Shown: one piece after another, positions 45,794 to 56,558 of the stretch
Numbering within the stretch: the stretch's first letter is position 1
How the letters are laid out: the number at the start of each line of letters is the position of its first letter
Assembly: GCA_033032865.1 (NCBI GenBank)
Contig: JAWHQI010000266.1
Location: 3,447,501-3,511,500 of the forward strand
Reading direction: 5' to 3'
Source: Dactylorhiza incarnata
Lineage: Eukaryota; Streptophyta; Magnoliopsida; Asparagales; Orchidaceae
DNA: 64,000 nucleotides
Notes under the pieces: generated by a model
The model's database searches: none
Told to the model about the DNA's origin: nothing
The model's input: only the letters and a program-made list of their open reading frames with translations
Made by a program: the position numbers and the translations under genes

Positions 45794-45832
45794 GCTAGCG
45801 TCGGCATTACCAGCTAGCGCTAGCGCTATCTG
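45794..45832. promoter_or_regulatory. GCTAGCGC motif cluster 3' of antisense ORF
   Basis: TTTGCTAGCGTCGGC..CAGCTAGCGCTAGCGCTATC, the same motif type as in the LTRs. Confidence 0.7.
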
Positions 45833-46313
45833 CAATTTTTAATTTTGTTGTTTTTGGATGTTTAACTGTTTTTATCTGATCCTTCTTTGGTAGTTTTTGA
45901 AGGTTTTGTTTTACGTTTTATTTATAAATTTTGAAGTCATGAAGTGGAGATGTTTAGGCAATTTTAAGATCATATGTAGTATATTTTTTGAAATCCTAGG
46001 GTTAGAGATTTTAATACCACATAGAAAATTTTGAATTCAATTGTTGATAAATGATGTATATATATATAATGAATATAAGAATAATAGATAGGTCATCAAA
46101 ATAAAATATGATTTTGAATTTTGATTAATTTGATTTATAAACTCATTATGTTTTAAGAGATAAGATCATATTTCCTATAATATATAAGATGACCATGATA
46201 GCTTAAAAAAAGAAAACAAGAAATTAAAGAATATCATGAAGTAGAATAATTGATATTTTATTTTTTGTTGATTTCTACTTCACGCGTTTGGTGATACCTA
46301 ATGAATAAGAGAT

Positions 46314-47723
46314 TTAGGTATCCAAAGGGGACCAAGTGTGGTGGTTCCTTTGGGTACCCAAATATAACGTGTAGGTTTGTGGTGATATTGATGAATGGGT
46401 CCTTTCATGTGAAGTTAATGTTTCGGTTTTAGTTTTGGGCCTCCATTCAAACTTTGGTTTAGTGTTATTCTTATATGTGAAATTTCCATTGTGATACTCT
46501 TTATATTGATGATTATTGAAAGTATTTTTCATAGGAAAGTTGTGAACATTTAATTTTATGTTGGGAGAAGATTGATGTTGTAAGTGATAATGATGATAGT
46601 ATTTTGGAATTTCATTTTCAATCTTTGGAGGTTTTTTATTTCCATTGTTTGGTTTATTCATATTTTGAGAAATCATATTCAACTTGCTTTTGGAGTTTGC
46701 TTGATATTGAGAATTTTTCTTTATGATTTCCTTAAGCAAGTTAATTTTAGTTTCTAATTCATTGTTCTTAAGTTTCAAATTATGTCTAGCTTTATTATAA
46801 GCAATTGTGTTATTTTTAAGAGTAGAAACAATTGAATCAATATGGTTTTGATATTTATTTCTGTATTCCTCAAATGTTTCATCCATCTCTTCAATTTCAA
46901 TTTTATAACTTTTGCTTGTAGCACAATCACTTTTTAAAGATGAATTTTCGAAAGATAATTTTTCATTATGTTCTTTTATACAAATAATTTCTTTTTCAAG
47001 TTCCTTAATTTTTTCTTTAATATCATTACAATCAAAACAAGGTTTTGTATTTTCAATTGAAGTGACATGAGTAAAGCTAGATAAATCAGATTTTGATTCT
47101 ATTTTAACTTTTGCTTTTAAATTTTTATTTTCTAAGCGCAATTTGCAATTCGCATTTTTTTATTTCTTAATTTTGCGCTTTGTAATTTGTAGCAATTGTA
47201 AAGTAGAAATAGAATTGCAAACAATAAGATGATTTGATTTTCTTACAGTGCTTTTGGATGCTGTGAGATTTGAGCACAAATTTTCTTTGTTGTCTTCATC
47301 TATTTGGCATTCCTCTTCCAAAGATGGGATTTCTTCTTTTCCATTTGATGTGCAATCTTGTATGTTCACTACTTCTTGCATTTGTTCCATACCTGTAGAT
47401 GGAGAATCATACATTTCTTCAAGAAATTTCCATACTTTGTATGCACTAGAAAAACAATATATTAATTTTGAAATTTCGTGAGATAAAGCACAAAAAATAT
47501 TATTTAAAGCTTTTGCATTAAGATGACGTTCCTGTTTATTTGATTCATCCGCTGGTCTAACTATTGATATATCCCATGCATTGATATCTAAATTTTTAAT
47601 AAACTTTTCCATTAAAAATTTCCACCCTTTATAATTTCTCCCTTCGAATAAAGGTGGTTTAAGAGATTTTTCTTCTTCATAAAAATTTACCCCACTAATA
47701 GAAGCGAGATCATGAGACGCCAT
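46314..47723 (-). pseudogene. Copia gag of the non-autonomous element
   Basis: The minus-strand frame starts MASHDLASISGVNFYEEEKS with the copia gag core (PPLFEGRNYKGWKFLMEKFI, LNAKALNNIFCALSHEI, AYKVWKFLEEMYD). One TAA near 47160 interrupts it; the same frame continues for another 276 codons with a long coiled-coil stretch (EKIKELEKEIICIKEHNEKL) and a polar, His/Asn-rich end. No CCHC knuckle is present, whereas Sirevirus gags normally have one or two. It ends with GTQRNHHTWSPLDT. It would provide the capsid only, if anything. Confidence 0.82.
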
Positions 47724-47758
47724 TATTCCTGGTTGTTAAGCCGATTGGAATAAAACCT

Positions 47759-47771
47759 GCCTCTGATACCA
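47759..47771 (-). other. Primer-binding site, initiator Met tRNA type
   Basis: TGGTATCAGAGGC on the minus strand, two bases after the 5' LTR. Confidence 0.93.
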
Positions 47772-47773
47772 CT

Positions 47774-48925
47774 TGTTGGATCGGTAGGCGCCCTTAGAGG
47801 GGGGTGAATAAGGGTTTTAAAAACTTATATTATATTTTGAAATACTTGCTTATGATAAGAGATCAAAATAGTGATTTTGAATAAAGATCAAATTGTTTTA
47901 TAATAAAGGAGAGGATAATAAACAATTTAGAGAAATGAAGAACAAATCAATTATATTACACAAAGAGAGACATGATTATTATTAATAAAATTGATTACAA
48001 AATTTTGATTTCAATGACGCTAGAAATCAAAGCGAAATATGAAAAACTCTTTTTGTTTTCTATACCGACTCGTATCCCCACGAACCGGTTGGCTTTAGCC
48101 GTTCCTTCCCCGGATACGGCCTCAAGCCGCTCTAGCCAACCCTTCCCCGGATATGGCCTCGAGCACCGCCTAGACCTAACATAGATCTAGTCACCAACAC
48201 GAGGCAAATTTCTGCCCTAAGTCCTACCCAGGCCTAGTCGCCAACACGAGGCGAATTTACTACACGATTTAAAAAGAGATGGATAAATGAAATAACAACA
48301 ATATAAAAACTCCATATATGGATCTCTTGGAGAAGTGGACGAAGGCCCGCAGAGTATGATCGTAGTCGATGCGGTCTTTCTTCACGATGATGACGCGTGT
48401 TGAAATCTTCTCCACGGATCTCCTTAAGCCTTTATGGATTTGTGGGAGTATCTCTCTGAACCTTCCTCTCTATGTTGTGGCACGAAGCTCTGGAATTTTG
48501 GATCTGAAGAGGATGAAGAAGATGGATCCAAGGGGTCCATTTTATAACCTCAGCGCTAGCGCTACCGTCGGCGCTATCCCATATTAGGACATATTCTGCG
48601 CGGCAGAATCTTCAATCCGAGGAAACATTTCTCTCTTGACTTATGTGCTCCGCGCTACCACCTGCGCTATCGGGTACCGCCAGGCGCTAGCTCCTTCTAT
48701 ATGTGCTCCCGGAATTGCGCTACTCATCGCTAGCGCCGGGCGCTAGGTACTACCGTCGGCGCTAGTGGGAATGTTGGATTTGATGGCTCAAATTTGGGGG
48801 CAACCTTCTTATGTAATCCTTGAGTCAAATGGACTTTGTTTTCCTGCACACTTAAACACACAAGATCAAATTCATAGGATTTGTTATTCTCAAACCTAGG
48901 AGATGCGGAAAACCACGTTCCAACA
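47774..48925 (-). repeat. 5' LTR of the non-autonomous copia
   Basis: Same length and ends as the copy at 40236. TATAAAAT at 48539-48546 (minus), with the motif cluster upstream of it. Confidence 0.93.
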
Positions 48926-49073
48926 AGCTCCTCCAAAACAAAAGAAGATAGAAAAACTAAAAAAGAAATACAACTAACTAAACAAACTAGATAAAATAAA
49001 AATGCAGGAAAAATTAAGATAACTAATGGGGTTATTGTCCTCCCAGCATGACTTATTCAGAACTTTAAGAGTT

Positions 49074-50408
49074 CTAGCTGATGGGAGTATGGAATGAGAA
49101 GTGAATATGTAATTGGCCTAATATCCGTGTCGGTAGCGGGTACTGATGTGGCGATAGAACAGTCACCCCTCTACCTAAATAATAATACCTGCTTCTCACA
49201 GGTAGAGGGAAGAGGATGTAAGAGGAGGAGGAATCCTCACTCATCTCACCAAAAATATCCTTGCCCAGCAATGTGTCATCTTCAGGGAGGTGGAAGGAGG
49301 AGAAGGTAATGAGTGAGGCTTCCACTATGGAGGATGGGTCAACCTCCTCACATATGAGGATAGGCTCATCATTGACTTGAGCATTATGCTCCAAATCCTT
49401 CTGGAGTCCCTGTGAAGAATCAACCTGCACAGGCATAGACACAGAAGAAGGGGGTCAGGAAATAAAGGAGAAGAATGAGATAAATAATCAAAAATCGGGG
49501 GAGTGGTCCCGGTCTCACTCCCAGTAGGATCCAAGGACAGATCACTATCATCATCGTAAGTATCATAGCAAGGGGCCCGTGAACTCAAGGACCTCGGTGG
49601 TGAGTTGGACCTCCTCGTCCCATGAAGAAGTGCAAACCTCCTCATCGGAAAGAGTATCCTCATCATCCCACCTTGGCGCACCATCGTGCTCAAAGTGGTT
49701 GTTCTCCCCATCAGAGAGAACAACATCATCATCCTACTTTGTAGCAACCTCAAGCTCTGAATCATCATCCTTCTCAATTACTTCGACGGGATCATCTAAA
49801 ATTGGTGTAGAAAATTTATGCAAAGAAGGTGGAGGAACAATGGATTCAGAGAATATCTGAGCTGGTTCCTCCACATGTGAATCATAAAAAGGTGAAGAAT
49901 GTACAATATGAGACAATTCCACATTGTCCGAGTATGAATCTGAAGCTATTCTGATGGATATATCTGCAGCGGTCCCATGAAGAAAGGCGGGTACTGCGAG
50001 AAAATCATCAAAAATTGAAGGAGCGTAAGAATGGGAAGAGGATGGCACAATACGAATATCCGGTTCATCATCCTCCTCCATCTGGCGTTGTAACGCGACG
50101 CAATCCTTCAGAGCGTGATTCGTGCTCCGACAAAACAAACACTTACGATCAATCCTTGACCTCGAAAGAGGTGGGATACTATATGTGGTTGGTGTTCGTG
50201 GTAGAGGTATGTGGTTATGATAATCAGGCCGATCGTATGTGGAACTATATGATATTGGTTTCCCATAAGCAGAGTCGTAAGAATTATAGCCACAGTTTCC
50301 CATATGACATTGTTCACTATGATGATTGGATGCCCCGCACCATCTGTATTGCAAGTATGCATACATATTTTTGCGGGGTGATTCACCAAATAAATATAAT
50401 CTTTGCAA
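49074..50408 (-). pseudogene. Family-X gag-like protein with zinc knuckle and acidic tail
   Basis: The minus-strand frame from 50408 shows a partial knuckle (WCGASNHHSEQC, first Cys missing) and a full CCHC box (CLFCRSTNHALKDC). A long acidic stretch follows (MEEDDEPDIRI, VIEKDDDSELEV) and, after a TAG at 49734, more acidic sequence (LSDGENNHFEH, WDDEDTLSDEEV). A further open piece in the same frame runs 49442-49074. Two knuckles indicate a nucleic-acid-binding gag, but I cannot see a capsid-type domain upstream. The start is uncertain and there are at least two stops. Confidence 0.6.
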
Positions 50409-50600
50409 GAATTAACTACACACAAGCAACTAAAATGGGAAACCTACTTTGTAAATTTTGAAATATAAAAGGAGTAAATAAAATCAAAAAGTGCAAACTA
50501 AAATGAAAACAAGAAAAATAGAAAAATACAAACGATGCAAAATACAAATGGAAGAACTTCTTTCTCTTGACTCCCTCACCAACAACTCACATGATTGTGT

Positions 50601-50618
50601 TCTCCGGCAACGGCGCCA
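50601..50618 (-). other. Primer-binding site, tRNA-Asp type
   Basis: TGGCGCCGTTGCCGGAGA on the minus strand, six bases after the LTR end. TGGCGCCGTTGCCGG is the site typical of Athila/Tat elements. Confidence 0.88.
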
Positions 50619-50624
50619 AAAACT

Positions 50625-50889
50625 TGATACGATAATCTAGCACACCGTTATAGGCGGGAGCGAGACAGCGACACAAAATGGCAGTGTACTGATCGCTCAA
50701 GTAATATAAAATGGGAGTGATCCCCAAGTATCGATCTCGAAGGAACACGGTAAGGTGGAGTTTACTTTTGAGGAAGGACTTGAGATTGAAGTCCTTAGCT
50801 CGGATGGGTTGCCGACGGATTGGATAGGTTCATGGAAAACAAATAAAATAAACTAAATTAACACTACTATGCAGGTCGCTATGCACTGC
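50625..50889 (-). repeat. 5' LTR fragment of family-X element
   Basis: Matches the first about 265 bp of 35369-36966 and is cut at TATGCACTGC by the next LTR. Confidence 0.88.
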
Positions 50890-51407
50890 TGTAACATCCC
50901 GACTTTTATTGGGTCACTAGACCCTAGTGAGCCCAATAAAAGTAGGCTCGAGCGATAGAAAATGACCCGATGTAAGATTGTGTACTAGAGGACTACGATC
51001 TGACTCCCGTTAGTTCCGCTAGAATCGTATAATCGATACGAGTGTAATGGAACTCGTCCCATTCCAATCCAAGGTCGTTTGGAGAAAATGACCGTTTTGG
51101 TATTATTGTGCGCCGCAACTAAGTCGTTGGGGTACAGTGACCAAATGTACTCCGATCTGACTTCCGTCAGCTCCGTTAGAATCATATAAGCGATACAAGT
51201 GTAATGGAGCTCATTCCATTCCAATCTGAGGTCGTTTGGAGAAAACGAACGTTTTGGGTATTATTGTGCGCCGCAACTAAGTCGTTGGGGTACAGCGACC
51301 AAATGTACTCCGATCTGACTTTCGTCAGCTCCGTTAGACTCATATAATCGATACAAGTGTAATGGAGCTCGTTCCATTCCAATCCAAGGTCGTTTTTAGA
51401 AAACGAC
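50890..51407. mobile_element. Ty3-type LTR fragment with hairpin and 158-bp repeats
   Basis: Begins TGTAACATCCCGAC. ACTTTTATTGGGTCACTAG (50902-50920) is complementary to 50924-50943 with one bulged base and a 3-base loop. GATCTGAC starts at 50997, 51154 and 51312 give 157-158 bp tandem units (nearly three). It is cut at 51407 by copia D. Only LTR sequence is present. Confidence 0.72.
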
Positions 51408-51694
51408 TGAAAGGTGAGGTTAGATCTTAGATTACTCTAAAGGGGGTGAATAGAGTGTTAAAACTGTTTTTCACTTAATTTTATAGCGGAATTAAAATAG
51501 TGTTACTTATATGTGTATTGCAGAGTGAGTTATAAAATAAAATAAAGAAACACAGCACAATAAGCACATCACAAATAACACAAGAATTTTATAGTAGTTC
51601 CCCACTAAACCTGGGTACATCTACCCTTCTACCACACTTGGTAGGATTCCACTACAGGTTGTTGATCAGGTGCCCTGCCACCAAGGGAGTTTTG
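51408..51694 (-). repeat. 3' LTR fragment of copia D
   Basis: TGAAAGGTGAGGTTAGATC onward matches 62598 onward with few changes, up to GGGAGTTTTG. There copia E is inserted with TTTTG (51690-51694) as the left target duplication. Confidence 0.88.
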
Positions 51695-52915
51695 TGTTGG
51701 AGTTTCTGAGGTGATCTCAAAGCAATCAACAGTTAATCTTACTGCCAACGCAATATGAGCCTATAGGGTCACACATAAAAGTGTTTGGAGAAATTGGAGG
51801 AAGAATTATGCTAGTTTGGGATTTCTCGAGAAGTCAATTGTTGCCTTGGATTTCTTGAGAAAAAAATATATATATATATATATGTTGCCTTGGGATTTCT
51901 CGAGAGGTAAATTGTTGCCTTGAGATTTCTTGAGAAATTATATATATATATATACTGCCTTGGGATTTCTCGTGAAATCAGGCCCATCATGCGCGACTTA
52001 GTCGAACTGAAGGCATTCGTCAACCGCTGAGACGGCAAAAGGCTATTGTAGCACGTTCGTCGAACACAGGCCTCTTGAGTTCGTCGAACGCATGCTGCTT
52101 CGAGTTCGTCGAACGCAGGCCTCTTGAGTTCGTCGAACGCAGGCCTCTTGAGTTTGTCGAACGCAGGCCTCTTGAGTTCGTCGAACGCAGGCTGCTTCGA
52201 GTTCATCGAACGCAGGCCTCTTGAGTTCGTCGAACGCAGGCCTCTTGAGTTCGTCGAACGCAGGCCTCTTGAGTTCGTCGAACGCAGGCTGCTTCGAGTT
52301 CGTCGAACGCAGGCCTCTTGAGTTCGTCGAACGCAGGCTGCTTCGAGTTCGTCGAATGCATGCCTCTTGAGTTCATCGAACGCAGGCCTCTTGAGTTCGT
52401 TGAACGCAGGCATTATATAATAGTTCACGTTCTTAGGGTTTAGTGCGCGTGAAAAATAGTTTTCAGCCCAGACCCTTTCGTGTTCTGAGAGAGTAGCGGG
52501 GGAAGCGTTCCGCTAGGGCTTCTCTGTTCTTCCGATAGTTGTCGCCTCCCCTGTCTCGGATCTAGCAATCCGTGGGGACGCTGAGGGATTTTCTTCTCCG
52601 ACTCATTCCTTGTTCGACAAGGCATCGAGGTTCTCCAGCACTTGTGTGGATCTATGTAGAGGGGTCGATCCATTTCGGTTCTCGCGACTCAAGATTGGTT
52701 CTACCAGACTCAGTGAGGAGCACCTTGGTTTGAGTATCGACTCAAATCCCCTTCAGGTATATTTTCTGCATTGTGATGTGGATATTGTTTTATTTCTTGA
52801 ATCAATGTAAATCGCAAGTTCCTTTTAACTTTTTGGGTTGTTCTAGTTATTTATTCCGCTGCGCATATGTGATATGCTGTATTATCATTTTGAAATGGTA
52901 TTAAAAAACCCAACA
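51695..52915 (+). repeat. 5' LTR of copia E
   Basis: TGTTGG to CAACA, 1221 bp. TATATAA at 52414-52420, directly after the 24-bp array. (TA)n tracts at about 51868 and 51942. Confidence 0.93.
52052..52412. repeat. 24-25 bp tandem array GAGTTCGTCGAACGCAGGC
   Basis: About 15 units, with two alternating endings (CTCTT and TGCTTC), ending at the TATA box. The TTCGTCGAA core recurs in the LTRs of copias D and F. Confidence 0.93.
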
Positions 52916-52916
52916 G

Positions 52917-52928
52917 TGGTATCAGAGG
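52917..52928 (+). other. Primer-binding site, initiator Met tRNA type
   Basis: TGGTATCAGAGG one base after the LTR. Confidence 0.93.
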
Positions 52929-53914
52929 GAGGTTTGCAATCTAATGCATGTAAATCATAAATTTAGAAGTGTTCTAAATGTCTGGATTTCTTCCTGGATG
53001 TTTGCATTTCGAAGAAATGTTCTAGATTTGAAAAACTCCCAGGAATGCATGTGATTGCGTTGCGATTTCATTGTTTCAGAAATTGTGTCTCCTTTGCAGT
53101 AACCGTCCCTCTAATTGGTTTGTGAAACCAAGCGTCTTAGATTTTGAATTTGACGATGAGAGATGAGCTTGTCTACTGCACAAGTGGAGTTGTTTTTGCT
53201 GTGACAAATGCATGTAAATCTGGAGATTTGGAGGTGTTCTAAGTATTCAGATTTAGCCCTTCTTATCAAAGTGTTGATAATTTTTGTGCGCATTGGGGAT
53301 GCATTTGGTTTGAAATATTGTATTTCTATTTTGTGAATGTGCACGGTGGTTAAATGTTAATCACGATGAAATGTTCATCAATTGAAAGATAAAATCCCTT
53401 ATCCAATATTAAGTATTCGGATGCCTTCCGATGGATGACACTCTTCCTGCCTCGATCGTTGAAGTGTAGGCTTGCCAAAGCAAGGTGCATTAATCTATCT
53501 TGGTAAGAGTGCGAGCGGATAATTGTGATATCCCACTATCGACATCGGGTTTATCTTAACTAGGTGACCTCAAGGTTGAGTGCCTAGAGGCATAGGATTG
53601 GCATGCACCATATGATGGATGCGAATAAAGAGTTATTCACCAACAATATAAGAGTTGCATAGTGATGCAATTGACAAGTGTTGTTACCTAAATAACCGCA
53701 TTATGAGAGGAACGCCAAAGTGGACACGTTGTGTTGGTGAAATACGGATCTTTTCCACTAAGAGAGTAGCTCGCATAAACTCTCCGAATCGATATTAAAG
53801 GTTATCGATTTGATTAAAATAGTGGGAGCCCTTTTAATAGAAGTCCTTATTAAAGTAAAATGTATTTTAAAATATAGTACTGAAAATCTTTTGCAAATTT
53901 ATTGTAGAATTTCA
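52929..53914 (+). other. Leader between primer site and gag
   Basis: Non-coding, no repeats seen; presumably the packaging region. Confidence 0.6.
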
Positions 53915-54720
53915 ATGGCAAATACATATCACTCCACGTTGTCCCTGAGAGCCATCCTTGATAAGGACAAGCTCAATGGAACGAACTTCCTCGACTGGTA
54001 TAGGAACCTGAGAATTGTTCTCAGGCAAGAGCGCAAGCTCTATGTCTTGGAAGGGGAAGCCCCTGCAGAGCCGACCGGGAATGCTCCGAGAGCAGACAAA
54101 GATGCTTACAAGAAGTATCAGGATGATACCTTGGATGTGGAATGCCTCATGCTTGCTACCATGTCCTCTAAGCTTCAGAAGCAACACGAGAGCATGTGTG
54201 GTTATAAGATAATCGGGCACCTCAAGAAAATGTTCGAGGGGCAAGCCCGGCAAGAGAGGTTTGACATATCCAAGACATTATTTCAGTGCAAAATGGGAGC
54301 TCGAGACTCAGTAGGGACTCACGTACTCAAGATGATTGGGTATATAGAGAACCTTGAAAGACTGGGTTTTCCCTTGGGTCAATAGTTGGCCACAGATCTG
54401 ATCCTGCAATCGTTGTCTGACAGTTATGAGCAGTTCGTCTTGAACTATAACATGAATGAAATAGAAAAGACACTGCCTGAGCTCCTTGGCATGTTGAGAA
54501 CTGCCGAGAACAACATGAAGAAGGCCAAGCCTGCCAGCCCCATACTGATGGGCATAAGAGCAAGGGCAGGGCCAAGGGATCTAAGAAGACGAAGATTGGA
54601 TCTAAGTCTCCTCTTGATCCCAAGTCTTCTGCACTGAAAAGGGAAGGTCTGGCGAAGGAAGGAAAGTGCCACCACTGCGGTAAGGCAGGGCATTGGAAGC
54701 GGAACTGTCCCCTCTACATT
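53915..54720 (+). pseudogene. Copia E gag
   Basis: The ATG at 53915 begins MANTYHSTLSLRAIL and the copia gag domain follows (LNGTNFLDWYRNLRIVLRQE, DTLDVECLMLATMSS, LFQCKMGARDSVGTHVLKM). A TAG at 54383 follows GFPLGQ, and the frame then continues with LATDLILQSLSDSYEQFVLN. A frameshift near 54550 moves to the pol frame, where the knuckle CHHCGKAGHWKRNC lies at 54667-54708. An earlier start at 53810 is in frame, but its leader is unlike copia gags. Confidence 0.87.
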
Positions 54721-54747
54721 GAGTATCTGCAAAAGAAGAAGGGAAGT

Positions 54748-56554
54748 GTGACTTCCACTTCGGGTATTTACGTTATAGAGATTAACCTTTTTGCTCCTTC
54801 ATCTTGGGTATTGGATAACGTGTGTGGTTCTCACATTTGTACAAATGTGCATGAACTGAGAAGGAGAAGAATGTTGGGTAAAGGGGAGGTAGACCTGCGT
54901 GTTGGGAATGGAGCAAGAGTTGTTATCGTTGCTGTTGGTGTCTATCATCTTTCTTTGCCCACTGGGCTTGTAATAGAATTAGATAACTGTTATTTTGTTC
55001 TAGCCATAACTAGAAACATTATATCCATTTCATGTCTTGACATGAAGGGTTTTTCGTTTATAATTAAGAACAACTGTTGTTCGATTTTTATGAATGATGT
55101 TTGTTATGGTGTAGCCCAATTGTTTAATGGTTTATATGTTTTGAACTTAGACCATCTAATCTATAATGTTGAAAATAATAAAAAAATAAGAACAAATGAC
55201 TCGAATCCTACATACCTTTGGCATTGTCGTTTGGGCCATATAAACGAGAAACGCATATCCAAGCTCCATAGAAATGGACTATTGGACTCATTTGATTATG
55301 AATCATTTGAGAAGTGTGAGTCTTGCTTATTAGGCAAAATGACTAAAGCCCCTTTCACTGGTCATACTGAGAGGGCACATGATCTCTTGGGTGTCATACA
55401 TAGTGATGTGTGCGGACCCATGAGTTCTATGGCTAGAGGTAGGTTCCACTACTTCGTTACATTTACTGATGATTTCAGTAGATACGGATATGTGTTTCTT
55501 ATGAAGAACAAATCTGAGACCTTTGAAAGGTTCAAAGAGTATAAAAATGAAGTAGAGAACCAACTGGGAAAAAGGATAAAAGCACTCTGATCTGATCGAG
55601 GTGGCGAATATTTGAGTTAGAAGTTCCGTGATCATCTGAAAGAGTGTGGTATTGTATCACAGCTCACCCCACTCAGAACACCGCAACATAATGGTGTTTC
55701 TGAGAGGAGGAATCGTACCCTGTTAGACATGGTGCAATCGATGATGAGTCATGCAGATTTGCCCATTTCTTTTTGGGGTGTTGCTCTAGAGACTGCTGCT
55801 TTTACACTAAATCGAGTTCCGACGAAGACGGTTCAAAAGACACCATATGAGATATGGACTGGGAAGCGTCCCAGTATGTCTTTCATTAATATTCGGGGCT
55901 GTGAGACATACGTACGACGTCAAATGTCTGACAAGCTGGAACGCAAATCAGATAAGTGTTATCTTGTGGGATATCCTAGGGAAACCAAAGGGTATTACTT
56001 CTACTTGTCATCCAAGGGCAAAGTGTTTGTCGCAAGGACTGGCGTATTTTTGGAGAAAGAGTTCTTATCCAGAAAGACTGCAAAGGTGGAACTTGAAGAG
56101 GTTCAAGAACCACGAACAATGAATGAACGTGAATTAGAAACTGAGCAAGAACTATAATCTGTTGTAGCTGGAGAACCTGCTCAAGAAACACAAGACCTAC
56201 GTAGATCTGATAGACCAAGATTTGAGCCTGAGAGATATGGATTTCTCATGCCTCAAATAGGTAATGTGTTGCTTATGGATCATAATGATGAACCTGCAAC
56301 CTATCAAGAGGCTATGTGTGGACCTGACTCCGAGAAGTGGCTTGAGGCCATGAAATCTGAAATGGACTCCATGTATGCAAACCAAGTTTGGACCTTGGTG
56401 GAACCACCTGAAGGGGTACGACCCATAGGGTGCAAGTGGGTCTTCAAGAAGAAGACCGAGATGGATGGGAATGTACAGACATTCAAGGGCCGGCTGGTGG
56501 CTAAAGGTTTCAGGCAAATTCATGGTGTTGACTATGATGAGACCTTTTCCCTGT
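54748..56554 (+). pseudogene. Copia E protease, integrase and RT start
   Basis: The protease motif reads WVLDNVCGSHICTN: D-N-V (54814-54822) replaces the D-T-G needed for catalysis. The pre-integrase zinc site is intact (HCRLGH..CESCLLGK). The integrase core has HSDVCGPM, then SDRGGEY and PQHNGVSERRNRTL for the D,D,E triad. Stops occur at TGA 55588, TAG 55618 and TAA 56155. The linker and RT start (EAMCGPDSEKWLEAMKSEMD, GCKWVFKKK, RLVAKGF) end at DETFSL plus a stop near 56554, where one C appears to be missing. Confidence 0.9.
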
Positions 56555-56558
56555 AGCC

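Larger units (their letters stand above)
40236..48925 (-). mobile_element. Non-autonomous Sirevirus-like copia with antisense gene
   Basis: Two LTRs of exactly 1152 bp, the duplication AGCTC (40231-40235, 48926-48930), an initiator-Met primer site, a polypurine tract and a gag on the minus strand. The remaining 5 kb of internal sequence has no protease, integrase, RT or RNase H. On the opposite strand it holds a two-part ORF of about 360 codons (44627-45709). The LTRs differ by a modest number of substitutions and one small indel. Confidence 0.92.
35369..50889 (-). mobile_element. Non-autonomous family-X element (Athila/Tat-like)
   Basis: On the minus strand: 5' LTR fragment (50625-50889), tRNA-Asp-type primer site, a gag-like ORF with a zinc knuckle and an acidic tail, non-coding sequence, and 3' LTR (35369-36966). 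No protease, RT, RNase H or integrase could be found in about 5 kb of own sequence. It is interrupted by a solo LTR (38256-39950) and a non-autonomous copia (40236-48925). The left flank CATTC (35364-35368) would be one side of its duplication; the right side is cut off by the LTR fragment at 50890. Confidence 0.82.

Noticed and set aside
51811..52428. 205-codon minus-strand ORF with repeated FDELKRPA
   Set aside because: Translation of the 24-bp LTR array of copia E; not a protein gene.
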